DNA from: Guptibacillus algicola
Lineage (GTDB): Bacteria; Bacillota; Bacilli; Bacillales; Guptibacillaceae
Length of the DNA stretch: 64,000 bases
Assembly: GCF_020171805.1 (NCBI RefSeq)
Contig: NZ_JAIVAF010000006.1
Span: 157,631 to 221,630 of the forward strand
Direction: 5' to 3'
Positions 35,589 to 44,068 of the stretch are shown here, piece by piece. The position numbers were made by a program, and so were the translations under genes. The stretch's first letter is position 1; every line of letters starts with the position of its first letter. The notes below the pieces were generated by a model. It was not told where the DNA came from. It ran no database searches and was given only the letters and a program-made list of their open reading frames with translations.

Positions 35589-36377
35589 TTGAAGAAGAAT
35601 AGGATATTAGGTATTGTTTTTATTTTAACTCTAGGTGTACTCGCTGCATGCGGTGCAAATAACGAGAATACAGAAACGTCCGAAGATGGGGATTCAAAAG
35701 AAACGCTGTTAATCGGTACAGAAGCTACTTACCCACCCTTCAGCTACCGTAATGATGACAATGAAATCACTGGATACGATGTAGAAGTGGCACGTGAGGT
35801 TGCGAAACGCATCGGCATGGAAGCAGAATTCAAAGCGATCGAATGGAAAGGTCTCCTTTCTTCTCTTGAAACAGAACGTATCGATATGGTCGCGAACCAG
35901 GTAACGATTACTGACGATCGTAAAGAGAAATTTGCCTTTACTAACCCATATACAATCTCAGGTGGTCAGGTAATCGTTCATGAAGATAACGATGATATCA
36001 AGAGTATCGATGACCTAGAAGGCAAAACGGTTGCTACAACGCAAGGGAGTAACTATGAACAAGCTGCCAAAGATGCTGGAGCAGAAACGAAGATCTACAA
36101 AGGTGCCAATCAAGCATTGACTGACTTAAGCAATCAACGCGGAATCGATGCAGCGATGAATGATCGTCTATTTATCCTCACAGAACTTCCAAAGACCGAT
36201 TTCAATGTGAAAGGTGTAGGCGAACCATTTAATAAAACTGAAATGGCCTTTGCATTACCACAAGGAAAAGAAGACTTAGTTAACAAAATTAATGACGCTC
36301 TGAACGAAATGAAAGAAGATGGAACACTTGAAGATTTATCAGCAAAATATTTTGACGGAGAGAACGTAAGTGAGTGA
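35589..36377 (+). CDS. Amino-acid ABC transporter substrate-binding lipoprotein
   Basis: 262 residues. Lipoprotein signal with LAAC lipobox near 20, then a family 3 solute-binding fold: GTEATYPPFSYRND, GYDVEVAREVAKRIG, DMVANQVTITDDRKEKFAFTNPY, TTQGSNYEQAAKDAG. Best fit is the cystine/polar amino-acid group (TcyA/TcyJ-like). Start is TTG at 35589 after AAGGAGG. Overlaps the permease gene by eight bases. No ATPase gene follows. Confidence 0.87.
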   Translation: MKKNRILGIVFILTLGVLAACGANNENTETSEDGDSKETLLIGTEATYPPFSYRNDDNEITGYDVEVAREVAKRIGMEAEFKAIEWKGLLSSLETERIDMVANQVTITDDRKEKFAFTNPYTISGGQVIVHEDNDDIKSIDDLEGKTVATTQGSNYEQAAKDAGAETKIYKGANQALTDLSNQRGIDAAMNDRLFILTELPKTDFNVKGVGEPFNKTEMAFALPQGKEDLVNKINDALNEMKEDGTLEDLSAKYFDGENVSE

Positions 36378-37026
36378 AATAGGTAAGGTATTGTGGGATG
36401 CTTTGCCCTTTCTTTTAGAAGGGGCAAAGAACACCCTGCTTTTAAGCTTCTTTTCCATCTTTGGTGCACTAATCGTAGGGCTCATCATCGCACTACTTCG
36501 AATTTCAAAAATAAAAATCGCAATCGGTTTTGCAAAACTATATGTATCATTCTTTAGAGGCACGCCCCTACTTATCCAATTATTTATTTTATATTTCGGG
36601 CTAGTGTCTGTCGATATTCAGCTCACAGCCTGGCAGGCAGCTTATACTGGACTTATCTTACACTTTGGTGCTTATATCTCTGAATCATTGCGTGCGGCTA
36701 TACTATCGCTATCTAAAGGACAATGGGAAGCAGCAATGTCACTTGGAATGAACAAATCATTAATCTACAAAGAAATCATTATTCCACAGGCTTGGAGAAG
36801 AGCCATACCTCCTGTCTGGAACTCATTGATCGACATTGTAAAGGCGTCTTCCCTTGCCTCTGTTATCACAATATCAGAACTTACGTATAACTCTGATCAG
36901 ATAGCAGCATCAAGTTATGAAGTGTTACCAATCATGCTAACAGCTGCATGTATTTATTGGCTCTTTACAACTGTACTCAATATCATACAAGGCTTTCTTG
37001 AAAAGCGTCTATCGATCCCATCTTAA
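36370..37026 (+). CDS. Amino-acid ABC transporter permease
   Basis: 218 residues, HisM/GlnP-type with five membrane segments and the EAAxxxG coupling loop (QWEAAMSLGMNKSLIYKEIIIPQAWRRAIPP). Start GTG at 36370 after GGAGAG, within the end of the binding-protein gene. In tcyABC-type operons an ATPase gene comes next; here a strong terminator follows at once, so the ATPase must be encoded elsewhere. Confidence 0.9.
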   Translation: MSEIGKVLWDALPFLLEGAKNTLLLSFFSIFGALIVGLIIALLRISKIKIAIGFAKLYVSFFRGTPLLIQLFILYFGLVSVDIQLTAWQAAYTGLILHFGAYISESLRAAILSLSKGQWEAAMSLGMNKSLIYKEIIIPQAWRRAIPPVWNSLIDIVKASSLASVITISELTYNSDQIAASSYEVLPIMLTAACIYWLFTTVLNIIQGFLEKRLSIPS

Positions 37027-37058
37027 AAGGAGCTGTCATCAACGACAGCTCCTTTTCT
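37024..37058. terminator. Bidirectional terminator after the permease
   Basis: Perfect 13-bp stem AAAAGGAGCTGTC / GACAGCTCCTTTT with a 6-base loop. Confidence 0.92.
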
Positions 37059-37312
37059 TATATCATCCATTCCTCTATTAAGTACACATCAGACTTCATA
37101 CAAGATGGACATGCTAAAACATGAGGACATTCATGCTCTTTGGCATCAACAGAATAGCCATCTGCCATCCTCACAGACTCAATCGATTCATACGGACTAT
37201 AATCGTCATAATAATCCGCTTCTCTTCCCTGATCTAACAGGTTTGTACCACATGTTGAACAAGCCAGTTGAATGGCGGTATAACTATTACAAAGAGGACA
37301 CTCGAAAGCCAT
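37058..37312 (-). CDS. Small zinc-finger protein
   Basis: 84 residues with three Cys pairs (CPLC near 5, CSTC near 18, and HVLACPSC near 66), enough for one or two zinc sites, and an acidic, tyrosine-rich middle (ADYYDDYSPYESIES). Not recognised. Good ribosome site (AGAGGAGTG). Shares its terminator with the permease gene. Confidence 0.65.
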   Translation of the reverse strand: MAFECPLCNSYTAIQLACSTCGTNLLDQGREADYYDDYSPYESIESVRMADGYSVDAKEHECPHVLACPSCMKSDVYLIEEWMI

Positions 37313-37347
37313 TTGATCACTCCTCTTAAGGTTTCATATGTAGTAAT

Positions 37348-37379
37348 CAAAAGAAGGGATGGACTCGTCCACCCCTTCA
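37348..37379 (-). terminator. Terminator after the SASP gene
   Basis: Stem GAAGGG-TGGAC / GTCCA-CCCTTC with one mismatch pair and a TC loop; minus strand continues TTTTGATT. Confidence 0.65.
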
Positions 37380-37395
37380 CAGCCATGGTATACAA

Positions 37396-37614
37396 TTATT
37401 TTTGGTATCCACCAAGTTGTTGTTCAGCCATCTGAACTAGACGCTTAGTGATTTCTCCACCAACTGAACCGTTAGCGCGAGAAGTAGAATCTGGACCAAG
37501 TTGCACTCCAAATTCAGAAGCGATTTCATACTTCATCTGGTCGATAGCTTGAGCTACACCAGGTACTACAAGGTTGTTTGAGCTTCCTTGTCTTGCTTGT
37601 TGTTGTTGAGCCAT
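37396..37614 (-). CDS. Small acid-soluble spore protein, alpha/beta type
   Basis: 72 residues. Classic alpha/beta [45 protein letters not shown], including the EFG|V germination protease (Gpr) cleavage region and the DNA-binding [12 protein letters not shown] segment. It coats and protects forespore DNA from UV and heat. ATG 37614 follows AAAGGAGGTG; the three extra upstream codons from a GTG fall in the ribosome site. Expected forespore (sigma-G) expression; no promoter was identified with confidence. Confidence 0.95.
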   Translation of the reverse strand: MAQQQQARQGSSNNLVVPGVAQAIDQMKYEIASEFGVQLGPDSTSRANGSVGGEITKRLVQMAEQQLGGYQK

Positions 37615-37691
37615 GTCAATCACCTCCTTTGTACAACTAGTTTGTGAAATCTGATTTTTTATATACCATATTTTTTTGGTAAATGTTTCAT

Positions 37692-38119
37692 GAAAAGCGG
37701 AAGTGACCGTTTAGGTCCGAAAAGCGCTGGAACCCTTCACTTTGAACACGCTTTTTGTGTTCAGAGTGAAGGGTGAAGCGATCGAGGACCTGGTCACTGC
37801 AGCTGGACACCATGAAAAGCGGAGACGAGCGTTTAGAAACGGAGATATTGGAACTCTTGAAATAGAACACGCTTTTTGTGTTCTGTTGAAAGAGTGAAAT
37901 ATCGCAGTTTCTGCGAGTCGCAGCTGGACATATGAAAAGCGGAGTGGGCCCGTTTAAATCCGTAGGATGTTGGAACCCTTGAGGGTGAGACGCTTTTTGT
38001 CTCATCCGAAAGGGTGAAACAGCCGGAGGATTTGGCCCACGCAGCTAGACATAGAAAAGCGAAGTGACCGTTTAGACCCAACAAGCGCTGGAGCGCTTTC
38101 TCATGAACACGTTCTTTTT
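37692..38119 (+). repeat. Tandem array of ~119-nt hairpin units, array 2
   Basis: Three full units (37692-37811, 37814-37931, 37934-38051) and a truncated fourth (38053-38119), same family and orientation as array 1. Stem pairs differ from unit to unit: AGTGACC/GGTCACT and AGGTCC/GGACCT in the first, AGAAAC/GTTTCT in the second, GTGGGCC/GGCCCAC and AAATCC/GGATTT in the third. Ends (GAAAAGCGGA, GCAGCTRGACA) and loop (CGCTTTTTGT) stay fixed. Fills the gap between the SASP gene and the potassium-channel gene, together with one terminator. Confidence 0.88.
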
Positions 38120-38126
38120 AAAGACT

Positions 38127-38158
38127 AAAAAAAGCACGAGAGAAATCCCTCGCACTTT
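38127..38158 (-). terminator. Terminator after the Ktr/Trk gene
   Basis: Imperfect hairpin (GCACGAG / CTCGCAC region) directly after the stop; minus strand continues into seven T. Confidence 0.6.
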
Positions 38159-39520
38159 TTAACCAATAATAACTCTTTCTGTTGGATAGTGATATCGTTC
38201 TCTCAATACCGTACCCCTGAGTAGAAATAGAAATGATAATATTCCAATACGCCCAATAAACATTAAGCATATCGTAACTATTTTACCGAACGTACTTAAC
38301 CCAGGCGTTATCCCCATCGATAGACCGGTAGTCCCGAAGGCAGATGAAACCTCAAATATGATAGCCACAAGCGGATAAGGTTCTGAGAACGAAAGCATAA
38401 CGATTCCAGTGCTCCAAACCATAACAGCAACTGCAAATACGACAAATGCTTTATGGACATCCTCTGGGTGCAGCTCGCGCCCAAATACTTTAATTGAACT
38501 TCCACCTTTTGCAAAGAAGAAAATAGCGATAAGAACAATTGCAAATGTTGTGGTACGCACACCACCACCCACACTACTTGGTGAGGCTCCGATAAACATG
38601 AGGGCTGACATTAATAATTGAGTTGGTTCTTGAAACTCGTTCACATCCATCGTAGATAATCCACCACTTCGAGTCGTTACAGATTGAAACATCGCATAGA
38701 AGAATGATTCATGCCACGACTTGTCAGCAAAGAATGTAGTAGCCTCAAAAGCCCAGATCATAATTGCCCCTACAACTACGAGTACGAAAAACGTCATAGT
38801 TGTTAGCTTTGTGAACAATGAGAATTTATAACGATAAGTATTTTGCCTAGAAAACAAGAAATTCTTAACCTCGATTAAGACAGGAAATCCAATCGCCCCT
38901 GTAACGATTAAGAGAATATGAATAAATTGAACAAAATAATCCTTTGCAAAGGGTTGTAGAGATTTACCAGTAATATCGAATCCGCCGTTAGTCGTTGCAC
39001 TAACTGAGGCAAAGAACCCTTGCAAATACGCCTCTTGCCATGTTTCAAAGAAACGGAGATAATACGTCCCTAGCACTACAGCTCCAACTAATTCAATAAT
39101 AAAAATCAATGCTAATATTTGCTTCATCAACTGTACTAGCCCCGATAACGTCGATTGGTTTTGATCGGTCATAATAAGCTGCCTCTCTTTTAAACCAATC
39201 TTCTTACCCATTACAAGCCATACGAATGTCCCAAGAGTCATAATACCTATTCCACCGATTTGTAGAACAAATGCAATGATGATGATGCCAGGAACACTAA
39301 ACGTATCGGCTGTAGTGACAACCGTAAGACCGGTTACGCTAACAGCACTTACAGCTGTAAATAGCGCATCAATAAAAGAAAGTTCTTTCCCTGGCTGATG
39401 AGCGACGGGCAAACTTATCAATATCGTGGATATAGTCACTGCTAGTAAATAAAACAATACGATTAATTGTACTGATGTTAATCGAATGCGTCTAAATCGA
39501 GATCTTAACAAAGCACCCAC
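38159..39520 (-). CDS. Potassium uptake channel subunit, KtrB/KtrD-like
   Basis: 453 residues. Four repeats of the membrane-pore-membrane unit of Ktr/Trk channels, each with its filter glycine: SVTGLT, TTNGGFD, TRSGGLS and FGTTGLSMG. Imports potassium, usually sodium-stimulated, with a cytosolic KtrA/KtrC ring that is not in this window. GTG at 39520 is used; a TTG three codons in is possible. Single gene. Confidence 0.9.
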   Translation of the reverse strand: MGALLRSRFRRIRLTSVQLIVLFYLLAVTISTILISLPVAHQPGKELSFIDALFTAVSAVSVTGLTVVTTADTFSVPGIIIIAFVLQIGGIGIMTLGTFVWLVMGKKIGLKERQLIMTDQNQSTLSGLVQLMKQILALIFIIELVGAVVLGTYYLRFFETWQEAYLQGFFASVSATTNGGFDITGKSLQPFAKDYFVQFIHILLIVTGAIGFPVLIEVKNFLFSRQNTYRYKFSLFTKLTTMTFFVLVVVGAIMIWAFEATTFFADKSWHESFFYAMFQSVTTRSGGLSTMDVNEFQEPTQLLMSALMFIGASPSSVGGGVRTTTFAIVLIAIFFFAKGGSSIKVFGRELHPEDVHKAFVVFAVAVMVWSTGIVMLSFSEPYPLVAIIFEVSSAFGTTGLSMGITPGLSTFGKIVTICLMFIGRIGILSFLFLLRGTVLRERYHYPTERVIIG

Positions 39521-39678
39521 AGCCTTTTCATATAATTACATTCCCTATCATAAACCAAATGAATTATCTGTCAACGTCTTACACATCTATCCTCATTATT
39601 GAGATTCTTTACTCGTTCTATTCCTTATACCCTTTTTGCTCTTCAAGCATATCCATAGGGATGTGTTCAAAACAACAT

Positions 39679-39705
39679 AAAAAGGACCGTAACGATACGG
39701 CCCTA
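39679..39705 (-). terminator. Terminator after the 198-residue membrane protein gene
   Basis: Stem AGGaCCGT / ACGGcCCT with one mismatch; minus strand continues CCTTTTTATG. Confidence 0.65.
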
Positions 39706-39716
39706 TCCCCTTTATT

Positions 39717-40313
39717 CTAAAATGCACGCTGTTTTCCTCTATTTATTAATGCTTTCATTTCAAATTGATAGACCTTTGCTTCTTTATGGCTGATTGCGTC
39801 ACCCAGCCTCGACTGGAGCGCTAACAACCGCTGCATTTCATCTTTTGTTAAGTAAACCGGCAGCGGTCCATTCGTAGTCATCACTCCTTTAACCGCTGTT
39901 TCTTCTGTACTCTCGCTCTCTTCATTAAAGTACTGTAAGTTTTCCATTTGTAGAAGGGCTGTACTTTGTTGCTGAATTAAATCGATCTTACTATCGATGT
40001 ACCGTTTTAGAAAAGCACTACTTCCAAACCCAGTAAGAATCGAAATGTATAAGACATTTTCTACATTCTTATACGTTTCAAAGAACATAAGGGTAACCAA
40101 TAGAGCACCGATCCCCCCTATCAATGGCTCTTTTAAGGAACCGATACTATAGTAAACGCCCTTATGATCTTCGCTTTTCACCTTACGCCACAACCTGAAT
40201 TCACCGGACAGCAGTATATTTCCTATTCCTCCTAACACACCCGCAGACACCACGAACAAGACATAAGTCCAAAAGTCTGGAAAATGTGTTCCTAAGGAAA
40301 TATCACCTGCCAT
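39717..40313 (-). CDS. Membrane protein with C-terminal cytoplasmic domain
   Basis: 198 residues. Membrane segments at about 13-35, 64-82 and 87-103, then a charged, probably helical domain. The N-terminal half looks like DUF4257-type proteins, with low certainty. The gene starts one base after the spoVR stop on the same strand, so it is co-transcribed with spoVR and may be a sporulation function. Confidence 0.6.
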   Translation of the reverse strand: MAGDISLGTHFPDFWTYVLFVVSAGVLGGIGNILLSGEFRLWRKVKSEDHKGVYYSIGSLKEPLIGGIGALLVTLMFFETYKNVENVLYISILTGFGSSAFLKRYIDSKIDLIQQQSTALLQMENLQYFNEESESTEETAVKGVMTTNGPLPVYLTKDEMQRLLALQSRLGDAISHKEAKVYQFEMKALINRGKQRAF

Positions 40314-41723
40314 CTATAAATACCTGCGGTGCATCTTCTTTCCGTCATATGAGAATACAACTTCTTTTTCTTCTACCATAGTTTCCATGTGAACTGGACG
40401 TCCCCATACTTGATGAATATACGGAAGAACGCGTTCCAAATATTGAAGATCAAGTTCAGTATCTTCAAAGGAATGCTTCACATACATTTCTCCAGCTCTC
40501 ATATAATCACCATCGACAACTGTTAAGTATGGAAATCCACCGTTAACCCTCATCGTCACAAGCTGATCACGGATCATTTCCCATTCCTTATCAACAATTT
40601 TATAATCTCGGCCCTTCTTCTGGAACAAGTATAAGTCTTCTCTATGGACCAAATCTTTGGTCAAGTAATTCCTGATAAACGAAATGTCTGCCTCTACTTC
40701 TCGAACTTCAAACATCTTCTCTCTTCCACTTCCAGGATTTACGCCTCTTCGAATCATCTCTTCAGTCGGATTATCATGCACTTCTTCAATATTTTCAAAA
40801 ATTTTCAACCCTAAATAATATGGATTGATTCGTGTTCTAGAAGGCTGAACAACATTCGCATTTAAAGAAGCAAATTCAATGGATTCTTCTGTAGTTAAAT
40901 CCATTTCACGCAAAATGCGCTGATGCCAATAACTCGCCCAACCTTCATTCATGATTTTCGTTTCAAGCTGTGGCCAGAAATACAGCATTTCTTCTCTCAT
41001 CATCGTCATAATGTCTCGTTGCCAATCCTCGAGCTCATTACTGTACTCTTGAATGAATAATAGTAAATCCTTTTCGGGGTGAGGAGGAAACTTTTTTCTT
41101 TGTTTTGGACGCGGCTCGTCCTTTGTTTCGTTGTCATCTAATGACCAGAGATCGTTATATGGCGAATCATCTCTTGCAACGTGTACATCTTCCTCTTCAT
41201 CATTAAGATTATATGATAATTTCGGACGCATAATCGAAGGATCGATGTGCTCTTGGATAGAAAGCACTGCATCAAGGAAATTCTCCACTTCCTCTTTTCC
41301 ATACTGATGTTCATAATTAGCGATTCGCTCTGCAGTGGCAGTCATGCTTTCAACCATATCGCGTCGAGTATTAGAGAATCTAATGTTGTTTTTAAAGAAG
41401 TCACAGTGAGCAAGAACGTGAGCAATAATCAACTTATTTTGAATAAGGGTGTTTGTATCTAACAAAAAAGCATAACAAGGATCTGAGTTAATAACTAACT
41501 CATAAATTTTGCTTAATCCTAAATCATACTGCAGCTTCATTTTGTGAAATTGTTTCCCAAAACTCCAGTGTGAAAACCTTGTCGGCATACCATATGCCCC
41601 GAACGTATAAATAATATCTGCAGGGCAGATTTCATAACGCATTGGATAGAAATCAAGACCGAACCCCTTGGCTATTTCAGTAATTTCTTCGATAGCATTA
41701 AAAATCTCTTTCTCTGCGCTCAT
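40314..41723 (-). CDS. spoVR: Stage V sporulation protein R (SpoVR)
   Basis: 469 residues, matching SpoVR length. Typical sequence: [83 protein letters not shown]. SpoVR is needed for spore cortex formation; the E. coli homologue ycgB is linked to yeaG/yeaH, homologues of prkA and yhbH found on this strand at 49-53.5 kb. ATG 41723 follows TTAGGAGGG; the ORF extends 19 codons upstream without a ribosome site. Confidence 0.94.
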   Translation of the reverse strand: MSAEKEIFNAIEEITEIAKGFGLDFYPMRYEICPADIIYTFGAYGMPTRFSHWSFGKQFHKMKLQYDLGLSKIYELVINSDPCYAFLLDTNTLIQNKLIIAHVLAHCDFFKNNIRFSNTRRDMVESMTATAERIANYEHQYGKEEVENFLDAVLSIQEHIDPSIMRPKLSYNLNDEEEDVHVARDDSPYNDLWSLDDNETKDEPRPKQRKKFPPHPEKDLLLFIQEYSNELEDWQRDIMTMMREEMLYFWPQLETKIMNEGWASYWHQRILREMDLTTEESIEFASLNANVVQPSRTRINPYYLGLKIFENIEEVHDNPTEEMIRRGVNPGSGREKMFEVREVEADISFIRNYLTKDLVHREDLYLFQKKGRDYKIVDKEWEMIRDQLVTMRVNGGFPYLTVVDGDYMRAGEMYVKHSFEDTELDLQYLERVLPYIHQVWGRPVHMETMVEEKEVVFSYDGKKMHRRYL

Positions 41724-41822
41724 TTCCTTCCCTCCTAAAATATTGCTTATTAATATGTATGTTAGGACAAACAAGTTCATGAGTAGAGGCGAGGAAATGA
41801 TAGACTAAGAAAAGGAAAACAC

Positions 41823-41852
41823 AAAAAAGCAGCTGGCTATCCAGCAGCTTTT
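41823..41852 (-). terminator. Terminator after the 59-residue membrane protein gene
   Basis: AAGCAGCTGG / CCAGCAGCTT with one mismatch and a CTAT loop; A run on the left gives the T run on the minus strand. Confidence 0.8.
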
Positions 41853-41878
41853 CGCTTTTTGTTATATTCAACTGTCGC

Positions 41879-42058
41879 TTAGGTGAGACCAGATGTTACA
41901 AGATAGCCAACAAGTAAACCTAAAACAACCGATGTAACGACATAGGACCTTGTTGAGCTAAATTCTATAAATGGTCCATGCGTGGGTTCATAGAACCAAC
42001 TGTACTGCACAAACCCCAGCATAATAAAAAACATAATTCCATAAAGTAAACTTGTCAC
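41879..42058 (-). CDS. Short two-span membrane protein (59 residues)
   Basis: GTG start at 42058 after GGGAGGGG, 59 residues: membrane segment LLYGIMFFIMLGFVQYSWF, a short loop YEPTHGPFIEFSSTR, second membrane segment VVTSVVLGLLVGYLVT. Not recognised. Below the usual 60-residue cut-off but well supported by its ribosome site, hydrophobic pattern and own terminator. Lies between the thioredoxin operon and spoVR. Confidence 0.7.
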   Translation of the reverse strand: MTSLLYGIMFFIMLGFVQYSWFYEPTHGPFIEFSSTRSYVVTSVVLGLLVGYLVTSGLT

Positions 42059-42147
42059 CCGATCCCCTCCCTTTTTTCAAAGCATGTAAATACCATTCCA
42101 TAAAACGAACGATTCAACGAACGATAAAGTTATGAATAAGCTGGTAC

Positions 42148-42705
42148 CTATTTTACTGAGGATACCAGCTCTTTCATTCCGTCTTCACTCATCGGTCCAA
42201 CCAATCTTTGTTTAATTATACCATTTTCATCAATGACATAGGTGGTTGGAATGGTAATTGTTGCAAATTTTTCTGATTGTTCTCCCTCAACATCTAAAAG
42301 GATAGGAAAGGTGATATTATATTGCTTTCTGAAATCTTCAACAGCTCCAACTGAATCATCCGAAGTAATATTGACTGCTAAAATCTCTGCTTGATCAGAA
42401 TGTTCGTCATAGAAACTTTGCATATGAGGCATTTCAGCCTTACAAGGAGGGCACCATGTAGCCCAGAAGTTTAAAAATACAACTTTACCTCTATAATCCG
42501 AAAGGTTCACTTTTTCACCTGAGAGAGTTTCTAACGAAAAATCCGGTGCGAGGTTTCCATTTTGAATGCCTTCCTCAACTTGACCAGACACCTCTTGGCT
42601 AGCTTCATTTTGGGGTTTCGCAACTGGACCGTTTGTGAAGATCGATAGCACCGCGTAAATAGCTAAGCAGGATACAACGACTATTCCTGGAATCAAACGC
42701 TTCAT
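42148..42705 (-). CDS. Membrane-anchored TlpA/ResA-like thioredoxin
   Basis: 185 residues. One N-terminal anchor (about 5-23), a linker, then a thioredoxin-fold domain: APDFSLETLSGEKVNLSDYRGKVVFLNFWATWCPPCKAEMP with the active-site CPPC, and IPTTYVIDENG with the cis-proline. Reduces disulfides outside the membrane; ResA does this in cytochrome c maturation. Here the partner is a membrane protein of unknown type whose stop overlaps this start (ATGA). The terminator overlaps the last codons (AGCTGGTA/TACCAGCT). Confidence 0.88.
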   Translation of the reverse strand: MKRLIPGIVVVSCLAIYAVLSIFTNGPVAKPQNEASQEVSGQVEEGIQNGNLAPDFSLETLSGEKVNLSDYRGKVVFLNFWATWCPPCKAEMPHMQSFYDEHSDQAEILAVNITSDDSVGAVEDFRKQYNITFPILLDVEGEQSEKFATITIPTTYVIDENGIIKQRLVGPMSEDGMKELVSSVK

Positions 42706-43328
42706 CTACTTCTCCTCCTATAGACACCATATTGAATCCATACAGTGTAGATCGCTACAAATAGATACAGCCATTGTAGTTTTGACGTTTCCAGTATATA
42801 TTCTTGCTCCATCATACCGATAATGAACGACAAGATACTGCCCCACAACAGAATATCGAGGAACCGCCAATCATATGATTTCCAATATATCAATAAAAGA
42901 AGCATCGCTAGTAACAAAAACACGGACGCCCATGATCCTCCATCAGCTAACTGAAATACCTCATAACAAATCGTTCCCATTACTAGTCCAACACTAAGTA
43001 GAAAGATGTGACTCTTGTGATTTTGGTAGTTGGTAAGCTTCCAATGGATATAGATCATAGTAAAAAGAAGAGCGATAATAAAGCCATTATGACCACCTGT
43101 GAAATACAACAGTGATAGCGGAGAGTTGAAAACTAGCAGCGGACTCAATATGAGGAGACTAACTTTCCAAAAAAGAATAAATGCAACGACTGCTTCAAAA
43201 GCTAAATCAGCGGCATTGGTTGATAACCTCAAAAACTTACCAACCAGATAAATAATAAGTAGTGCAATCGCAATGCTTATTCCCGTCAAAACGAGTTGTT
43301 CCGAAATAGTAACTTTTCCTATTTGCAC
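42702..43328 (-). CDS. Polytopic membrane protein in the CstR-like/TlpA operon
   Basis: 208 residues, six or seven membrane segments, few charged residues. Not recognised: no CxxC pair of CcdA type, no heme ligand motif, and no Lgt signature that I can be sure of. Starts GTG at 43328; the nearest ribosome site AAGGAG is 13 bases off, so the start is uncertain. Coupled to the thioredoxin gene by overlap and 50 bases after the repressor gene, so probably works with the thioredoxin and is controlled by the repressor. Confidence 0.7.
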   Translation of the reverse strand: MQIGKVTISEQLVLTGISIAIALLIIYLVGKFLRLSTNAADLAFEAVVAFILFWKVSLLILSPLLVFNSPLSLLYFTGGHNGFIIALLFTMIYIHWKLTNYQNHKSHIFLLSVGLVMGTICYEVFQLADGGSWASVFLLLAMLLLLIYWKSYDWRFLDILLWGSILSFIIGMMEQEYILETSKLQWLYLFVAIYTVWIQYGVYRRRSR

Positions 43329-43378
43329 TGAGAATCTAGCTCCTTAGCGTACTGAAAATTGTAATAAGATCTATAAGA

Positions 43379-43639
43379 TTAACGGCTTTTCACAAGAAGA
43401 TTCACAGCTTCTTTCACGACTTCTTCAGTAGACTCACCTTTATCGAGTTGCATTCTAATACACTCCTCGAGGTTTGAACCTACAATAAGACCAATCGTAC
43501 GATCGATTGCAGTTCTGCTAGCAGATAGTTGAGTGATAACATCTTTACAATCTTGTTCTTCCTCCAACATGCGTAATACTCCGCGAATCTGGCCTTCAAC
43601 ACGCTTAAGACGATTTTTCATCTCGTTTGTATATTCCAT
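43379..43639 (-). CDS. CsoR-family repressor, CstR-like persulfide sensor type
   Basis: 86 residues, all-helical CsoR/RcnR fold. Cysteines are at 31 (QDCKDVITQLSASR) and 60 (NLEECI), and residue 56 is asparagine, not the copper-binding histidine of CsoR. C31/C60 without that histidine is the pattern of CstR, which senses reactive sulfur through disulfide or trisulfide bridges. The C-terminus EAVNLLVKS also fits CstR. It heads an operon with a membrane protein and a thioredoxin. Confidence 0.8.
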   Translation of the reverse strand: MEYTNEMKNRLKRVEGQIRGVLRMLEEEQDCKDVITQLSASRTAIDRTIGLIVGSNLEECIRMQLDKGESTEEVVKEAVNLLVKSR

Positions 43640-43661
43640 ACTCGGAACCCCTTTCGATTTC

Positions 43662-43677
43662 TAATAATATATTATTA
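43662..43677. promoter_or_regulatory. 16-bp perfect palindrome upstream of the CstR-like gene
   Basis: TAATAATATATTATTA, centred about 30 bases before the ATG. Candidate autoregulatory operator or part of the promoter. Known CstR/CsoR sites have a GC-rich core, which this lacks, so the assignment is weak. Confidence 0.3.
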
Positions 43678-43795
43678 AAGCTTATACTTTTTAATAAAAG
43701 ATTAAACACTTGCGCCTTCTCTTCATATATTGTAAAATAAATCTTAATTTAAGGATAGGAAAAAGGGTTATTTAATTAAAAGGAGGCAGGACCTT

Positions 43796-43984
43796 TTGGA
43801 GTTATCCGAAGATGATAAACGATTATCTAAAATTTACAGAAAGATCGTTACTTCAAATGAGTACAAAGCAGGTAAGATTCTGGAGAAATTGGATAATGAC
43901 ACGAAAGATAAAGTATTCAAGCTCATTCGAATGAACAAAGCTGAATACGAAGCACAACTAAACAAACAACACCTTCATCAATAA
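43796..43984 (+). CDS. Small charged helical protein
   Basis: 62 residues, TTG start after AAAAGGAGG at nine bases. Very charged and helical (KIYRKIVTSNEYKAGKILEKLDNDTKDKVFKLIRM). Not recognised. Two terminators in a row follow it (43987 and 44035). Confidence 0.65.
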   Translation: MELSEDDKRLSKIYRKIVTSNEYKAGKILEKLDNDTKDKVFKLIRMNKAEYEAQLNKQHLHQ

Positions 43985-43986
43985 TA

Positions 43987-44016
43987 GAAAACCGGCTATT
44001 AAAGCCGGTTTTCTTT
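43987..44016 (+). terminator. Terminator after the 62-residue gene
   Basis: Stem AAAACCGGC / GCCGGTTTT with a 7-base loop followed by CTTTT. Confidence 0.85.
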
Positions 44017-44034
44017 TGCTATTCAGATGAAATG

Positions 44035-44068
44035 GAAAACCAGGACTAATCTAGTCCTGGTTTTTTTA
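44035..44068. terminator. Bidirectional terminator at the pgcA 3' end
   Basis: Perfect 12-bp stem AAACCAGGACTA / TAGTCCTGGTTT, three-base loop; seven T on the plus side, four on the minus side. Confidence 0.85.

Noticed and set aside
43379..43639. Repressor as copper sensor CsoR
   Set aside because: The histidine ligand is replaced by asparagine (N56), and no copA/copZ genes are adjacent.
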